NCBI RefSeq assembly: GCF_021375795.1
Contig: NZ_JAEIOI010000005.1
Location: 175,348 to 239,347 of the forward strand
Direction of reading: 5' to 3'
DNA: 64,000 nt
Source of the DNA: Pseudomonas anguilliseptica
GTDB lineage: Bacteria; Pseudomonadota; Gammaproteobacteria; Pseudomonadales; Pseudomonadaceae
The number at the start of each line of letters is the position of its first letter. The stretch's first letter is position 1. This document shows positions 36,905-46,229 of the stretch, piece after piece. Position numbers and translations under genes: made by a program. The notes under the pieces are model-generated. The model was not told the DNA's origin. It was given only the letters and a program-made list of their open reading frames with translations, and made no database searches.

Positions 36905-37846
36905 ATGGCCGATACCGCGTTCTATTGCATCCTCAGCCACGAAGGCATTCTCGCCGTGCGCGGCCCGGATGCCAGCAAGTTTCTTCAGGGCCAAGTCACC
37001 TGCAACCTCAACTACCTCAGCGACAGCCACTCCAGCCTAGGCGCACGCTGCACACCCAAAGGCCGCATGCAGTCGAGCTTTCGCATTGTCAGCGTCGCCG
37101 ACGGCTACCTGCTGGCGATGGCCAGCGAGCTGCTCGAAGCGCAACTGGCTGACCTGAAGAAGTATGCCGTTTTCAGCAAGTCCAAACTCGGCGACGAAAG
37201 CCCAGACTGGCTGCGTATCGGCCTGAGTGGCGGCGATGACATCCTGCACAGCCTCGGCCTGCCGCTGGCCGCAGAGGCCGACAGCGTGGTGCACCACAAC
37301 GAGTTACTGGCCCTGCGCCTGAGCGATGGCCGCGCCGAACTCTGGGTTCCCGCCAGCCAGGCCGCAGCCGTGCAGACGCAACTGGATAATCAACTGCCGC
37401 AAGCGCCGCTCAATGACTGGTTACTGGCGCAAGTGCGTGCGGGTGTCGGCCAGGTCATGGGCAGCACCCGCGAGCTGTTCATTCCACAGATGATCAACCT
37501 GCAAGCCCTGGGCGGCGTCAGCTTCAAGAAGGGCTGCTACACCGGCCAGGAAATCGTCGCGCGCATGCAGTACCTGGGCAAGCTCAAACGCCGCCTGTAC
37601 CGCCTATCACTCGCAGACCCGCAAATCCCCGAACCGGGCACCCCGCTGTTCTCCCCGGTGCACAACTCCAGCGTCGGTGAAGTGGTGCTGGCCGCGCGCA
37701 GTGCAGAGGCGGTCGAGCTGCTTGCAGTGCTGCAGGACGATGCCGCGCAGGATGGCCGCATCCACCTCGGTTCTGCCGAGGGCAGCACACTGAGCGTGCT
37801 CGATTTGCCGTATACACTGGATTCAGATCGCGAAATACAGCGCTGA
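36905..37846 (+). CDS. ygfZ: Folate-binding protein YgfZ (Fe-S cluster maintenance)
   Basis: YgfZ is a tetrahydrofolate-dependent helper for a subset of Fe-S enzymes. The 313-residue product shows the GcvT-like fold and the diagnostic K-G-C-Y-T-G-Q-E motif (FKKGCYTGQEIVARMQYLGK) near residue 210, with the conserved Cys. ATG 36905 is well placed. The Fe-S and flavoprotein theme is shared with sdhE and nadB nearby. Confidence 0.93.
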   Translation: MADTAFYCILSHEGILAVRGPDASKFLQGQVTCNLNYLSDSHSSLGARCTPKGRMQSSFRIVSVADGYLLAMASELLEAQLADLKKYAVFSKSKLGDESPDWLRIGLSGGDDILHSLGLPLAAEADSVVHHNELLALRLSDGRAELWVPASQAAAVQTQLDNQLPQAPLNDWLLAQVRAGVGQVMGSTRELFIPQMINLQALGGVSFKKGCYTGQEIVARMQYLGKLKRRLYRLSLADPQIPEPGTPLFSPVHNSSVGEVVLAARSAEAVELLAVLQDDAAQDGRIHLGSAEGSTLSVLDLPYTLDSDREIQR

Positions 37847-37901
37847 TGACCGCGCGCTGCTGACTACACTCATTAAGCCGAACGTCCACAGAGAATTGCC
37901 C

Positions 37902-38738
37902 ATGAGCAAGCTTGCCGAAAAAGTGCAAAAGGAACTGATCCAGGCCATCGACAGCGATGAACTGGTCCTGCCGACCCTGCCAGAGGTCGCCCTGAAAGTC
38001 CGCGAAGCGGCAGAAGATCCGGACATCGGCATTCCGCAACTGAGCAAGGTCATCGGCAACGACGCAGCCCTCACCGCGCGCATCATCAAGGTGGTGAATA
38101 GCCCGCTGCTGCGCACCAACAAGGAAATCACCGACCTGCAGATGGCCGTCGGCCGCCTCGGCATCAATTACACCTGCAACCTGGCCACGGGCCTGGCCAT
38201 GGAGCAGATGTTCCAGGCTACCAGCGATGTCGTTGACCGTAAAATGCGCGAAGTGTGGAACAAAAGCACAGAAATTGCCGGCATCTGCCACGTTCTATGC
38301 AAACACTACACTCGCCTGCTGCCAGACCAGGCCACCCTGGCCGGCCTGGTTCATCAGATCGGTGTACTGCCCATCCTCACCTACGCCGAAGAACACAGCG
38401 AACTGCTGGCCGACTCAATCAGCCTCAACCACGTGATCGAGCAGATCCACCCGATCATCGGCGACAAGATTCTGCGTACCTGGGAGTTCCCGGAACTGAT
38501 AGCAGCAGTGCCCAGCCAATACCTGGACTTCACCCGCGACAGCGCCAAAGTCGATTACGTCGATATCGTTCAGGTCGCCACCCTGCAGAGCTACCTGGGC
38601 AGCGAGCATCCCTACACCCAGCTGGACTGGAGTCAGATCCCAGCCTTCCGCAAGCTGGGCCTGGACCCGAACCAGAACCTGAATGATGACGAAGACCTCT
38701 CTGCCGCAATGGAAGCAGCAATGAGCATGCTTCAGTAA
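37902..38738 (+). CDS. HDOD-domain signalling protein
   Basis: A 278-residue protein with an HDOD domain over about residues 20-215 (LVLPTLPEVALKVREAAEDPDIGIPQLSKVIGNDAALTARIIKVVNSPL). LAGLVHQIGVLPIL stands where HD proteins carry metal ligands. The C-terminus is acidic. It lacks a DNA-binding or output domain. The start is ATG 37902; an in-frame TTG two codons earlier is less likely. It is the second HDOD gene in the window, and the two are not close copies. Confidence 0.85.
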   Translation: MSKLAEKVQKELIQAIDSDELVLPTLPEVALKVREAAEDPDIGIPQLSKVIGNDAALTARIIKVVNSPLLRTNKEITDLQMAVGRLGINYTCNLATGLAMEQMFQATSDVVDRKMREVWNKSTEIAGICHVLCKHYTRLLPDQATLAGLVHQIGVLPILTYAEEHSELLADSISLNHVIEQIHPIIGDKILRTWEFPELIAAVPSQYLDFTRDSAKVDYVDIVQVATLQSYLGSEHPYTQLDWSQIPAFRKLGLDPNQNLNDDEDLSAAMEAAMSMLQ

Positions 38739-38804
38739 CTCCGTCATACGCATGCAGCCGAATGCAACTAGACTGAATCCAGTCTCCAGCATCGGCCATG
38801 ACTC

Positions 38805-39566
38805 ATGCGCACTCTGCTGTTATCTGCCCTGTTCAGCCTGCTCAGCTGTGGCCTTGCCACAGCTGACTCAGTGCGCCTGACCAACGGCGAATGGCCGCCC
38901 TACCTGGGTGAACAACTGCCGCACAAAGGCGTCGCCTCACGTATCGTCGCTGAAGCTTTTGCCCTGCAAGGGATTGAGGTGGCCTGGGAATTCCACCCCT
39001 GGGCGCGCTCACTGCAACTGGCCGAGCGCGGCAAGCGTGCCGGTAGTGCAGTCTGGCTGCACAGCAGTGAACGGGAAGAAAAGTTCTTTATCAGCGACCC
39101 AGTGGTAGAAAGCGGTTACTACCTGTTCCACCGCAAGGGCTACAACTTTGACTGGCAACAGGTCAGCGACCTGCAAGGCCGGCGCCTGGCCGGTACCCGT
39201 GGCTATGATTACGGCGCCAACTTTCAGCAGGCCGAGGCCGCTGGTCAGCTACAGGTCAACCGGGTCACCAACGATGAAACCGCTTTTCGCCAGTTACTCG
39301 CCGGCCGGGTAGACCTGTTCCCGATGGATAAAGTGGTTGGCTTCGACATGCTGCACCAGCATTTCAGCGCGAGCGAACGCGCCCAACTGAGTTTTCATCC
39401 CAAGCCGCTGCGCAGCGACAGCCTGCACCTGCTGCTCTCGCGTGAAGTGCCTGGCAATGCCGAGCTGATCGCCCGCTTCAATCAGGGCTTGGCGCAACTG
39501 CGCGACAGCGGCAAGGTCGCTCAATACCTGCTGGAGGTCCAGCAACCGCTGAGCCTCGCCCCTTGA
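38805..39566 (+). CDS. Periplasmic solute-binding protein, family 3-like
   Basis: The 253-residue product has a signal peptide (about 1-20, cleavage after ATA) and a type II periplasmic-binding fold (RLTNGEWPPYLGEQLPHKGVASRIVAEAF..., GRRLAGTRGYDYG...). No transporter genes are adjacent, so it may be an orphan binding protein or a signalling sensor. It lies 66 bases after the HDOD gene. Its stop is 1 base from the stop of the convergent tctE gene. Confidence 0.8.
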   Translation: MRTLLLSALFSLLSCGLATADSVRLTNGEWPPYLGEQLPHKGVASRIVAEAFALQGIEVAWEFHPWARSLQLAERGKRAGSAVWLHSSEREEKFFISDPVVESGYYLFHRKGYNFDWQQVSDLQGRRLAGTRGYDYGANFQQAEAAGQLQVNRVTNDETAFRQLLAGRVDLFPMDKVVGFDMLHQHFSASERAQLSFHPKPLRSDSLHLLLSREVPGNAELIARFNQGLAQLRDSGKVAQYLLEVQQPLSLAP

Positions 39567-39567
39567 G

Positions 39568-40983
39568 CTAAACCTCTACGCTGGCGAACTCGACCCGCAC
39601 CAGCAAGCCATGCGGCTGCGCCTGATACAGGCTGATTTCGGCCTGATGCGCCCGACAGATCTCGCCGACAATCGCCAGGCCCAACCCAGCCCCCGCGCCC
39701 TTGCTGCTACGCCGGTAAAAACGCGCAAACACCCGCTGATACTCTTGTGGCGGAATGCCGGGACCATCATCCTCGACCTCCAACACCCCATGCGGCAGCA
39801 CGCGCAGGATTACATTGCCACCTGCAGCAGTGTGGGCCAGGGCATTATCCAGCAGGTTGCACAGCAGCTCGTTGAGCAGCGTCGGCTCGCCACTGACCCA
39901 CACTGCCAGCTCAGCCTCCAATGCCAGGGCGATACCACGGGAATGGGCCAGCGGCGCCAGGGCCATGCCCAGTTCGCGCGCCAGTTGGCTGAGGTCCAGA
40001 CGCTGTGCGCCGCCTTCGGCAATCGCTCGCGCACCGCTTTCGATACGTGCCAGCGAAAGCAGCTGATTGGCCAGATGGGTCAGTTTGTCGGTGTTCAGCG
40101 CGGCCTCTTCCAGGGTGCTGCGCCAGATCGAAGGTTCCTGCGCACGCAAGCCCAACTCGACCCGCGCCTTGAGCGCTGCCAAAGGCGTACGCAGCTCGTG
40201 GGAGGCATCGGCAATAAATTGCGACTGGCGCTCGAACAGGTTGCGCAGCCGATCATTGAACTGGTTCAGCGCATCGATCAGCGGGCGCAGCTCACGCGGC
40301 ATGCCGAGATCCGACAGTGGCTGCAGGTCATCACTGGTCCGCGCCGCCACGCTGCGGCGCAAGGCTTCCAACGGACGCAGCGCAGCGCTCACCGCCAGCC
40401 ACACCAAGAGCAAGGCACTGAGCGACAGCACGCCCATACGCAGCAAGGTGCCGAGCAGCAGCTCGCGGGCCATGCGCTCACGCGCGCCCTGGGTTTCCGC
40501 CACGCGGATTTCCGCCACCCCATTGACCCCTGGTTCACTGACCGGCTGCAGCAAACTGACCACGCGCACGCCCTGATTGCGGTATTGGGCATCATAGAAA
40601 TGTGCCAACGCCGGATAGTCCTCAGTGCGTTTGGTGCCCGTCGGTGGTGGCGGCAGGTCTTCATAGCCCGACACCAGCGCGCCCTGCACATCCAGCACCT
40701 GGTAGTAGATGCGCCCAGCACTGTCATAGGCGAAGGTGTCCAGCGCCACATAAGGCACGTTGGCATTCAGCCGTTCGGCGGTGGCGTACAGGCCATCGGC
40801 AATCGCCCGCGCCGAGGCCAGCAAGGTGCGGTCGTAGGCGGTATCGGCGGCATGCCGAGCGCTCCAGTAAGCACTCAGGCTGCTGACCAGCAAAATCAAC
40901 GCCAGCAGTACCGCCAAGCGGCGGATCAGCCGTCCGCGCAGGCTGCCCGGCTTACCGGTCAAGGGCTGCCAATGGTCAGTCAC
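39568..40983 (-). CDS. tctE: Sensor histidine kinase TctE
   Basis: TctE is the sensor for extracellular tricarboxylates. The 471-residue product has two membrane segments (about 23-42 and 185-208) around a periplasmic domain and a HAMP-like linker. The phospho-His is in IADASHELRTPLAALK, and the ATPase motifs are NLLDNALAHT, EDDGPGI and GAGLGLAI. I place the start at GTG 40983, overlapping the tctD stop by 8 bases; a longer frame would run deep into tctD. Confidence 0.9.
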   Translation of the reverse strand: MTDHWQPLTGKPGSLRGRLIRRLAVLLALILLVSSLSAYWSARHAADTAYDRTLLASARAIADGLYATAERLNANVPYVALDTFAYDSAGRIYYQVLDVQGALVSGYEDLPPPPTGTKRTEDYPALAHFYDAQYRNQGVRVVSLLQPVSEPGVNGVAEIRVAETQGARERMARELLLGTLLRMGVLSLSALLLVWLAVSAALRPLEALRRSVAARTSDDLQPLSDLGMPRELRPLIDALNQFNDRLRNLFERQSQFIADASHELRTPLAALKARVELGLRAQEPSIWRSTLEEAALNTDKLTHLANQLLSLARIESGARAIAEGGAQRLDLSQLARELGMALAPLAHSRGIALALEAELAVWVSGEPTLLNELLCNLLDNALAHTAAGGNVILRVLPHGVLEVEDDGPGIPPQEYQRVFARFYRRSSKGAGAGLGLAIVGEICRAHQAEISLYQAQPHGLLVRVEFASVEV

Positions 40984-41647
40984 CCACAGCCTCCAATAAG
41001 TAGCCCAGACCACGGAAGGTGACGATGCGCACCCCGCCGCCTTCGAGTTTTTTGCGCAGGCGATGTACATAAATTTCGATGGCGTCGCTGCTGGCCTCCT
41101 CATCCAGGCCAAACACCTGAGCAGCCAGCTGCTCCTTGCTCATCACCCGTCCGGGCCGGGCAATCATCGCTTCCAGTACCGCCTGTTCGCGGGAGGTCAA
41201 CGTCAGCAGCGCATCGGCCAGGGTAAAGCGCCGGGTATCCAGGTCATACAGCAGGTTGCCGCAGCGTTGCTGGCGCTCGCCTCCGAGCACGGTGCGACGC
41301 AGCAGCGCCTTGACCCGCGCCTCCAGCTCACTCACTTCAAAGGGTTTGGCCAGGTAATCGTCGGCACCAAGGTTAAGGCCATGCACGCGATCCTTGACCT
41401 CACCACGGGCGGTGAGCATCAGCACCGGCAGGGTCTTGCCACGCTCACGCAAACGCGCCAGTACCTGAAAACCGTCAAGCCGTGGCAGGCCGATATCGAG
41501 AATCGCCAAGGCGTAATCCTCGCTGCTCAGGGCCAGATCGGCCGCCACGCCGTCATGCAGCATGTCTACGTTAAGCCCGATGCCACGCAGGGCTTGGGCC
41601 ACGCTTTCAGCCAGGGGCAGATGGTCCTCGACCAGTAGGACTCGCAC
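40976..41647 (-). CDS. tctD: Response regulator TctD
   Basis: An OmpR-type regulator of 223 residues: receiver domain with phosphoacceptor Asp51 (LAILDIGLPRLDGF) and Lys in LAKPF, then a winged helix (DEEASSDAIEIYVHRLRKKLE). It pairs with TctE and is divergent from the porin-tctCBA operon that it should activate in response to tricarboxylates. The start is GTG 41647. Confidence 0.92.
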   Translation of the reverse strand: MRVLLVEDHLPLAESVAQALRGIGLNVDMLHDGVAADLALSSEDYALAILDIGLPRLDGFQVLARLRERGKTLPVLMLTARGEVKDRVHGLNLGADDYLAKPFEVSELEARVKALLRRTVLGGERQQRCGNLLYDLDTRRFTLADALLTLTSREQAVLEAMIARPGRVMSKEQLAAQVFGLDEEASSDAIEIYVHRLRKKLEGGGVRIVTFRGLGYLLEAVGD

Positions 41648-41832
41648 GGTAATGGCACTCCACGAACTTGTTGTTATGTGCCCAGTGTAACGGCGCAGAA
41701 GCCGCTGCGAATGCCCCTGCGACTTTCTTTAAAACTGAAAGCCTGGTGAAAGCTTGACCCCCTAGCATCGGTTTCAGGTGGCTCGATCCACCGGCCAGAA
41801 CGGCTGACGCAGTGGTGCGCAGCCGTGACAAA

Positions 41833-41840
41833 AACAACAA
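41833..41840 (+). promoter_or_regulatory. Hfq/Crc motif in leader of the tricarboxylate porin gene
   Basis: AACAACAA, a perfect AANAANAA, lies immediately before the GGAG ribosome site and 13 bases before the ATG. This is the position used by Hfq/Crc to repress translation during growth on preferred carbon sources. Confidence 0.65.
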
Positions 41841-41853
41841 TGGAGACCACAGG

Positions 41854-43125
41854 ATGCCGACTGCATCTCATCAGGTGCTTGCGCCTGCTCACCTGCTTAG
41901 CCTGGCAATCGCTACTGCCTTGCTCGCCCCTGCTGCACACGCCGACTTTGTGGCCGACAGCAAAGCCAGCCTGACCACCAGCAATATCTACCTCAATCGC
42001 GATTTCCGCGAAGGCACCGGCACCCAGCAGAACAAGCGTGAAGAGTGGGGCCAGGGTTTCTGGCTCGACGTTCAGTCCGGCTACACCGAAGGCACCGTCG
42101 GCTTCGGCCTTGATGCCCTGGGCCTGGTTGGGGTCAAACTGGATTCCGGCGGCGGCCGCACCGGCACAGACCTGCTCCCCGTACAAGACGATGGCGGCAC
42201 CCCGGACCAATTCGGTCGCCTGGGCTTGACCGCCAAGATCAAGGTCTCCAATACCGAACTGCGCTATGGCTCGCACGTGCCAGAGCTGCCTGTGGTCAAG
42301 GCCAGCGACAGCCGCCTGCTGCCGCAGGTATTTGAAGGCGGCCTGCTGACCTCCAGCGAACTCGATGGTCTGACCTTTACCGGCGGACGCCTGGACAAGG
42401 TGATCGACCGCGCTTCGACCAACTCCGAGGAGCTGATCCTCAACAGCAAAAACCGCCGCTTCGCTGCCGGCATCACGGCGGACCATCTGGACCTGATGGG
42501 CCTCGATTATCAGTTCGCCAAGGGCCTGACCGGGCGTTATTACTTCGCCGATCTCGACGATATCTACCGCCAGCACTTCTTCGGCCTGCTCGCCAGCCAA
42601 CCGCTGGGCAGCGGCACCCTCAGCGCCGATGTACGCCTGATGCTGAGCAAGGACAGCGGCGCCTCCAATGCCGGCAAGATCGACAACCGCGCCTTTAACG
42701 CCATGCTCACCTACGCCATCAACGGCCACAAACTGGGCCTGGGCTTTCAGGACATGAGCGGCGACACCGGTTACGCCTACATCGATGGCAGCGACCCCTT
42801 CCTGGTCAACTTCGTGCAGATCAACGACTTCGCCAACGCCGACGAGCGTTCCTGGCAGGCCCGTTATGACTATGACTTCGGCAAGCTCGGCGTTCCCGGC
42901 CTGAGCTTTATGACCCGCTACATCAAAGGCAGCGATGCGCAAATCGCTGGTACGGATGACACCGGTGGCGAGTGGGAACGCGACATCGAGGTCAAGTACG
43001 TGGTGCAAAGCGGGCCCCTGAAAGATGTCTACGTGCGCCTGCGCAACGCCAGCTTCAAATCCGACTTCGCCCGCGATGCGGACGAGAACCGCGTCATCGT
43101 CGGCTACACGCTGCCGATCTGGTAA
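41854..43125 (+). CDS. OprD-family outer-membrane porin (OpdH-like)
   Basis: The 423-residue product has a signal peptide (to about residue 30, cleavage after AHA) and an 18-strand OprD-type barrel. It opens with FVADSKASLTTSNIYLNRDFR and ends VIVGYTLPIW with an aromatic terminal residue. In P. aeruginosa OpdH, next to tctDE/tctCBA, takes up cis-aconitate and other tricarboxylates; the same role fits the context. The start ATG 41854 has a GGAG site. Confidence 0.88.
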   Translation: MPTASHQVLAPAHLLSLAIATALLAPAAHADFVADSKASLTTSNIYLNRDFREGTGTQQNKREEWGQGFWLDVQSGYTEGTVGFGLDALGLVGVKLDSGGGRTGTDLLPVQDDGGTPDQFGRLGLTAKIKVSNTELRYGSHVPELPVVKASDSRLLPQVFEGGLLTSSELDGLTFTGGRLDKVIDRASTNSEELILNSKNRRFAAGITADHLDLMGLDYQFAKGLTGRYYFADLDDIYRQHFFGLLASQPLGSGTLSADVRLMLSKDSGASNAGKIDNRAFNAMLTYAINGHKLGLGFQDMSGDTGYAYIDGSDPFLVNFVQINDFANADERSWQARYDYDFGKLGVPGLSFMTRYIKGSDAQIAGTDDTGGEWERDIEVKYVVQSGPLKDVYVRLRNASFKSDFARDADENRVIVGYTLPIW

Positions 43126-43154
43126 TCCACAATAAGAGCTCAGAGGAATACCCC

Positions 43155-44132
43155 ATGAAAACTGCCTTCACCCGCATCGCCCTGGCCACCGCCTGCATGG
43201 CCTTCGCCGGCCAACTGCTGGCTGCCGAACCCAAGCGCCCGGAATGCATCGCCCCGGCCAAGCCCGGCGGCGGCTTCGACCTGACCTGCAAACTGGCGCA
43301 GAGCGGCCTAAAAGACGCAGGCCTGCTGAAAGCACCGATGCGCGTCACCTACATGCCTGGCGGCGTTGGTGCCGTGGCTTACAACGCGGTGATCGCTCAG
43401 CGCGCCGCTGACCCAGGCACTATCACCGCGTTCTCCAGCGGCTCGCTACTCAACCTGGCACAAGGCAAGTTCGGCCGCTACGACGAGACCGGCGTGCGCT
43501 GGCTGGCCGCAGTGGGCACCGACTACGGTGCGATCACCGTGCGTGCCGACTCGCCTTACCAGAATCTGGATGATCTGGTCCAAGCGCTGAAGAAAGACCC
43601 GACCAGCATCGTCTTCGGTGCCGGCGCCACCATCGGCGGCCAGGATTGGATGCAAACCGCGCTGATCGCCCGCCTGGCCGGCATCGACCCGAAAAACCTG
43701 CGCTATGTGGCCTTTGAAGGCGGCGGCGAAACGCTCACGGCCATGCTTGGCGGCCATGTACAGGTCACATCCAGCGGCCTTGGCGAAGTCACCCCGCAAC
43801 TGGCGGCGAAGAAAGTGCGCATCCTCGCCGTACTCTCTGAAGACCGTCTGCCGGGCAAACTGGCCGATCTCCCTACGGCCAAGGAGCAGGGCTACGACAT
43901 CGTCTGGCCGGTGATCCGCGGCTTCTATATGGGCCCAGAGGTGACCGACGAGCAGTACAACTGGTGGAAACAGCAGTTCGACACCCTGCTCCCCCGTGAA
44001 GACTTCGCCACCCTGCGTGAACAGCGTGACCTGCTGCCGTTGTCAGTCACTGGCGACGAGCTGAAAGCCTTGGTCTTCAAGCAAGTTGAGGAATACAAGG
44101 CGCTGGCTGGCGAGTTCGGCCTGATGCAGTAA
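43155..44132 (+). CDS. tctC: Tricarboxylate-binding periplasmic protein TctC
   Basis: TctC captures citrate-like acids for the TctAB permease. The 325-residue product has a signal peptide (cleavage after LLA) and the Bug/TctC fold with PAKPGGGFDLTCKLAQSGL and YMPGGVGAVAYN. It follows the porin gene by 29 bases. Confidence 0.94.
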   Translation: MKTAFTRIALATACMAFAGQLLAAEPKRPECIAPAKPGGGFDLTCKLAQSGLKDAGLLKAPMRVTYMPGGVGAVAYNAVIAQRAADPGTITAFSSGSLLNLAQGKFGRYDETGVRWLAAVGTDYGAITVRADSPYQNLDDLVQALKKDPTSIVFGAGATIGGQDWMQTALIARLAGIDPKNLRYVAFEGGGETLTAMLGGHVQVTSSGLGEVTPQLAAKKVRILAVLSEDRLPGKLADLPTAKEQGYDIVWPVIRGFYMGPEVTDEQYNWWKQQFDTLLPREDFATLREQRDLLPLSVTGDELKALVFKQVEEYKALAGEFGLMQ

Positions 44133-44142
44133 CACGCAAGCC

Positions 44143-44244
44143 GCCCTCTCCCCACTGGGGAGAGGGCCGGGGTGAGGGGTGGCGGTTATAAACCACGCTG
44201 CTCAAGCCCCTCTCCCGAACCCTCTCCTTCAAGGGGAGAGGGGG
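44143..44244. repeat. Double-hairpin intergenic repeat between tctC and tctB
   Basis: Two hairpins with nearly the same arms: CCCTCTCCCC/GGGGAGAGGG (44144-44166) and CCCTCTCC/GGAGAGGG (44220-44242). The spacer contains GGTGAGGGG and CCCCTCTCCC. This CCCTCTCC...GGAGAGGG type of repeat is common in intergenic DNA of Pseudomonas and related bacteria. Lying between binding-protein and permease genes, it may set the higher level of TctC mRNA. Confidence 0.7.
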
Positions 44245-44275
44245 ATTAGACGCCCAAGTTCTGAGGTAATCCTCT

Positions 44276-44719
44276 ATGTACGTTCGCCTGTTCGCCGCGA
44301 GCTGGCTGCTGTTTTGCGCCGTTCTCGCCGTCATCGCCTGGGGCTTCCAGGCACCCTTTGCCTACGACCCGGTCGGGCCGCGCGCCTACCCTCTGTTGCT
44401 GCTCGGCCTGATGGCTGCCGGCAGCCTGTGGCTGGTATTCAAACCCGGCCTGCTGGAGCAGACACTGAATACCCGCGCCGCCCTGCGTGCAGTGCTGTGC
44501 GTGCTGGCCCTGCTCGGTTATGCCGCGCTGTTCGAAATCCTCGGCTTTGTCATCAGCACCGCCTTGGCAGCCTTTGCCCTGGGCCTGCTGTTCACCGGAC
44601 GCCTGCTGCCCTGCGCCATCAGCGGTGTGCTGATGGCCGTGCTGCTGTACGTGCTGTTCGACTACCTGCTGGATGTGCCGCTGCCCCTCGGCCTGTTCGA
44701 AGCCTTTGTGGAGAGCTGA
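44276..44719 (+). CDS. tctB: Tricarboxylate transporter small membrane subunit TctB
   Basis: A 147-residue protein with four membrane segments, the TctB family pattern (FAYDPVGPRAYPLLLLGLMA near the N-terminus). With TctA it forms the cation-coupled tripartite permease. ATG 44276 follows a GAGG site. Confidence 0.9.
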   Translation: MYVRLFAASWLLFCAVLAVIAWGFQAPFAYDPVGPRAYPLLLLGLMAAGSLWLVFKPGLLEQTLNTRAALRAVLCVLALLGYAALFEILGFVISTALAAFALGLLFTGRLLPCAISGVLMAVLLYVLFDYLLDVPLPLGLFEAFVES

Positions 44720-44720
44720 A

Positions 44721-46229
44721 ATGGAAACCCTGAATTTTTTGATGCAAGGCTTTGATGTAGCCACCCGCCCCACCAACCTGCTGGTGGCGCTGTTCGGTGC
44801 CTTTGTCGGCACCATCGTCGGTCTGCTGCCGGGGCTGGGACCGATCAACGGTGTGGCCCTGCTGCTGCCGTTGGCGTTTGCCCTCGGCCTGCCACCGGAA
44901 ACCGCGCTTATCCTGCTGGCAGCGGTGTACCTGGGCTGTGAGTACGGCGGCCGTATCTCGGCGATTCTGCTCAACGTACCGGGGGATGCCGCTGCGGTGA
45001 TGACCACCCTCGACGGCTACCCGCTGGCACGCCAGGGCAAAGCCGGTATCGCGTTATCACTGTCGGCCGTCAGCTCGTTTATCGGCAGCATGATCGCCAC
45101 CTGTGGCGTGGTGCTGTTCGCGCCGATCCTGGCCAACTGGGCGGTGGCCTTTGGCCCGGCCGAATACTTTGTGCTGATGATTTTCGCCATCGCCTGCCTG
45201 GGCGGCATGGTCGGCGACAAGCCGGTAAAAACCCTGATGGCGGCCCTGATCGGTCTGGCCCTGGCTACAGTCGGGGTGGATTCAACCACCGGGGTGTACC
45301 GCTTCACCTTCGACAGCGTCAGCCTGTCGGACGGCATCCAGTTTGTCATCGTGGTGATCGGTTTCTTCAGCGTCAGTGAAGTGCTGCTGATGCTGGAAAA
45401 AACCCACAACGGCCAGAAAGCCGTGAAGGCTAGCGGCCGCCTGCTATTCAACCTCAAAGAGTTCTGTTTCAGCTTCTGGACCATGGTGCGCAGTTCGGTG
45501 GCAGGCTTTGTTATCGGCGTTCTGCCGGGTGCCGGCGCCACCATTGCCAGCGCCATGACCTACATGACGGAAAAGCGCATGGCCGGCCCGAACGGCAAGT
45601 TCGGCGACGGCGACCTGCGTGGTCTGGCGGCGCCGGAAGCAGCCAACAACGCCTCGGCCTGCGGCTCGCTGATTCCCATGCTGACCCTCGGCGTACCCGG
45701 CTCTGGCACCACGGCGGTGATGATTGGCGCCCTGACTCTGTACAACATCACCCCCGGCCCGCTGCTGTTCGAACAGCAACCGGACGTGGTCTGGGGCCTG
45801 ATCGCCTCGCTGTTTATCGGCAACGTGATCCTGCTGGTGATGAACATCCCGATGGTTGGTCTGTTCTCGCGCATGCTCAGCGTACCGAACTGGGTACTGG
45901 TTCCGGCCATCACCGTGGTCAGCATGGTCGGTGTCTACGCCGTACACAGCACCACCTTTGACCTGGTGTTGATGGTCGGCCTGGGAGTATTCGGCTATAT
46001 CCTGCGCAAGCTGGATTTCCCGCTGTCAGCCCTGATCCTCGGCTTCGTCCTCGGTGAACTGATGGAAGACAACCTGCGCCGCGCCCTGTCGATCTCTGCC
46101 GGTGAGCTGAGCATCCTCTGGAGCAGCCCGATCAGCCTGTGCCTGTGGGCACTCACCGCGCTGATGCTGGCCCTGCCGGGCATCCGCTGGTGGCGTGCAC
46201 GCCGCTCAGCGCAGCTGGCCAATGCCTAA
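44721..46229 (+). CDS. tctA: Tricarboxylate transporter large membrane subunit TctA
   Basis: The 502-residue product has about 11-12 membrane segments and family motifs GLLPGLGPINGVALLLP, the VGDKPVKTLMAALIGL stretch and PEAANNASACGSLIPMLTLGVPGSGTTAVM. It is the main channel of the TctCBA system. ATG 44721 is one base after the tctB stop. Confidence 0.95.
   Translation: METLNFLMQGFDVATRPTNLLVALFGAFVGTIVGLLPGLGPINGVALLLPLAFALGLPPETALILLAAVYLGCEYGGRISAILLNVPGDAAAVMTTLDGYPLARQGKAGIALSLSAVSSFIGSMIATCGVVLFAPILANWAVAFGPAEYFVLMIFAIACLGGMVGDKPVKTLMAALIGLALATVGVDSTTGVYRFTFDSVSLSDGIQFVIVVIGFFSVSEVLLMLEKTHNGQKAVKASGRLLFNLKEFCFSFWTMVRSSVAGFVIGVLPGAGATIASAMTYMTEKRMAGPNGKFGDGDLRGLAAPEAANNASACGSLIPMLTLGVPGSGTTAVMIGALTLYNITPGPLLFEQQPDVVWGLIASLFIGNVILLVMNIPMVGLFSRMLSVPNWVLVPAITVVSMVGVYAVHSTTFDLVLMVGLGVFGYILRKLDFPLSALILGFVLGELMEDNLRRALSISAGELSILWSSPISLCLWALTALMLALPGIRWWRARRSAQLANA

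Noticed and set aside
36532..37152. 206-codon frame across the tandem repeat into ygfZ
   Set aside because: It covers the repeat and the wrong frame of ygfZ; the translation is Arg/Gln-rich and unlike any family.
41674..43008. 444-codon open frame on the minus strand
   Set aside because: Antisense to the OprD-family porin, which has a signal peptide and barrel features.
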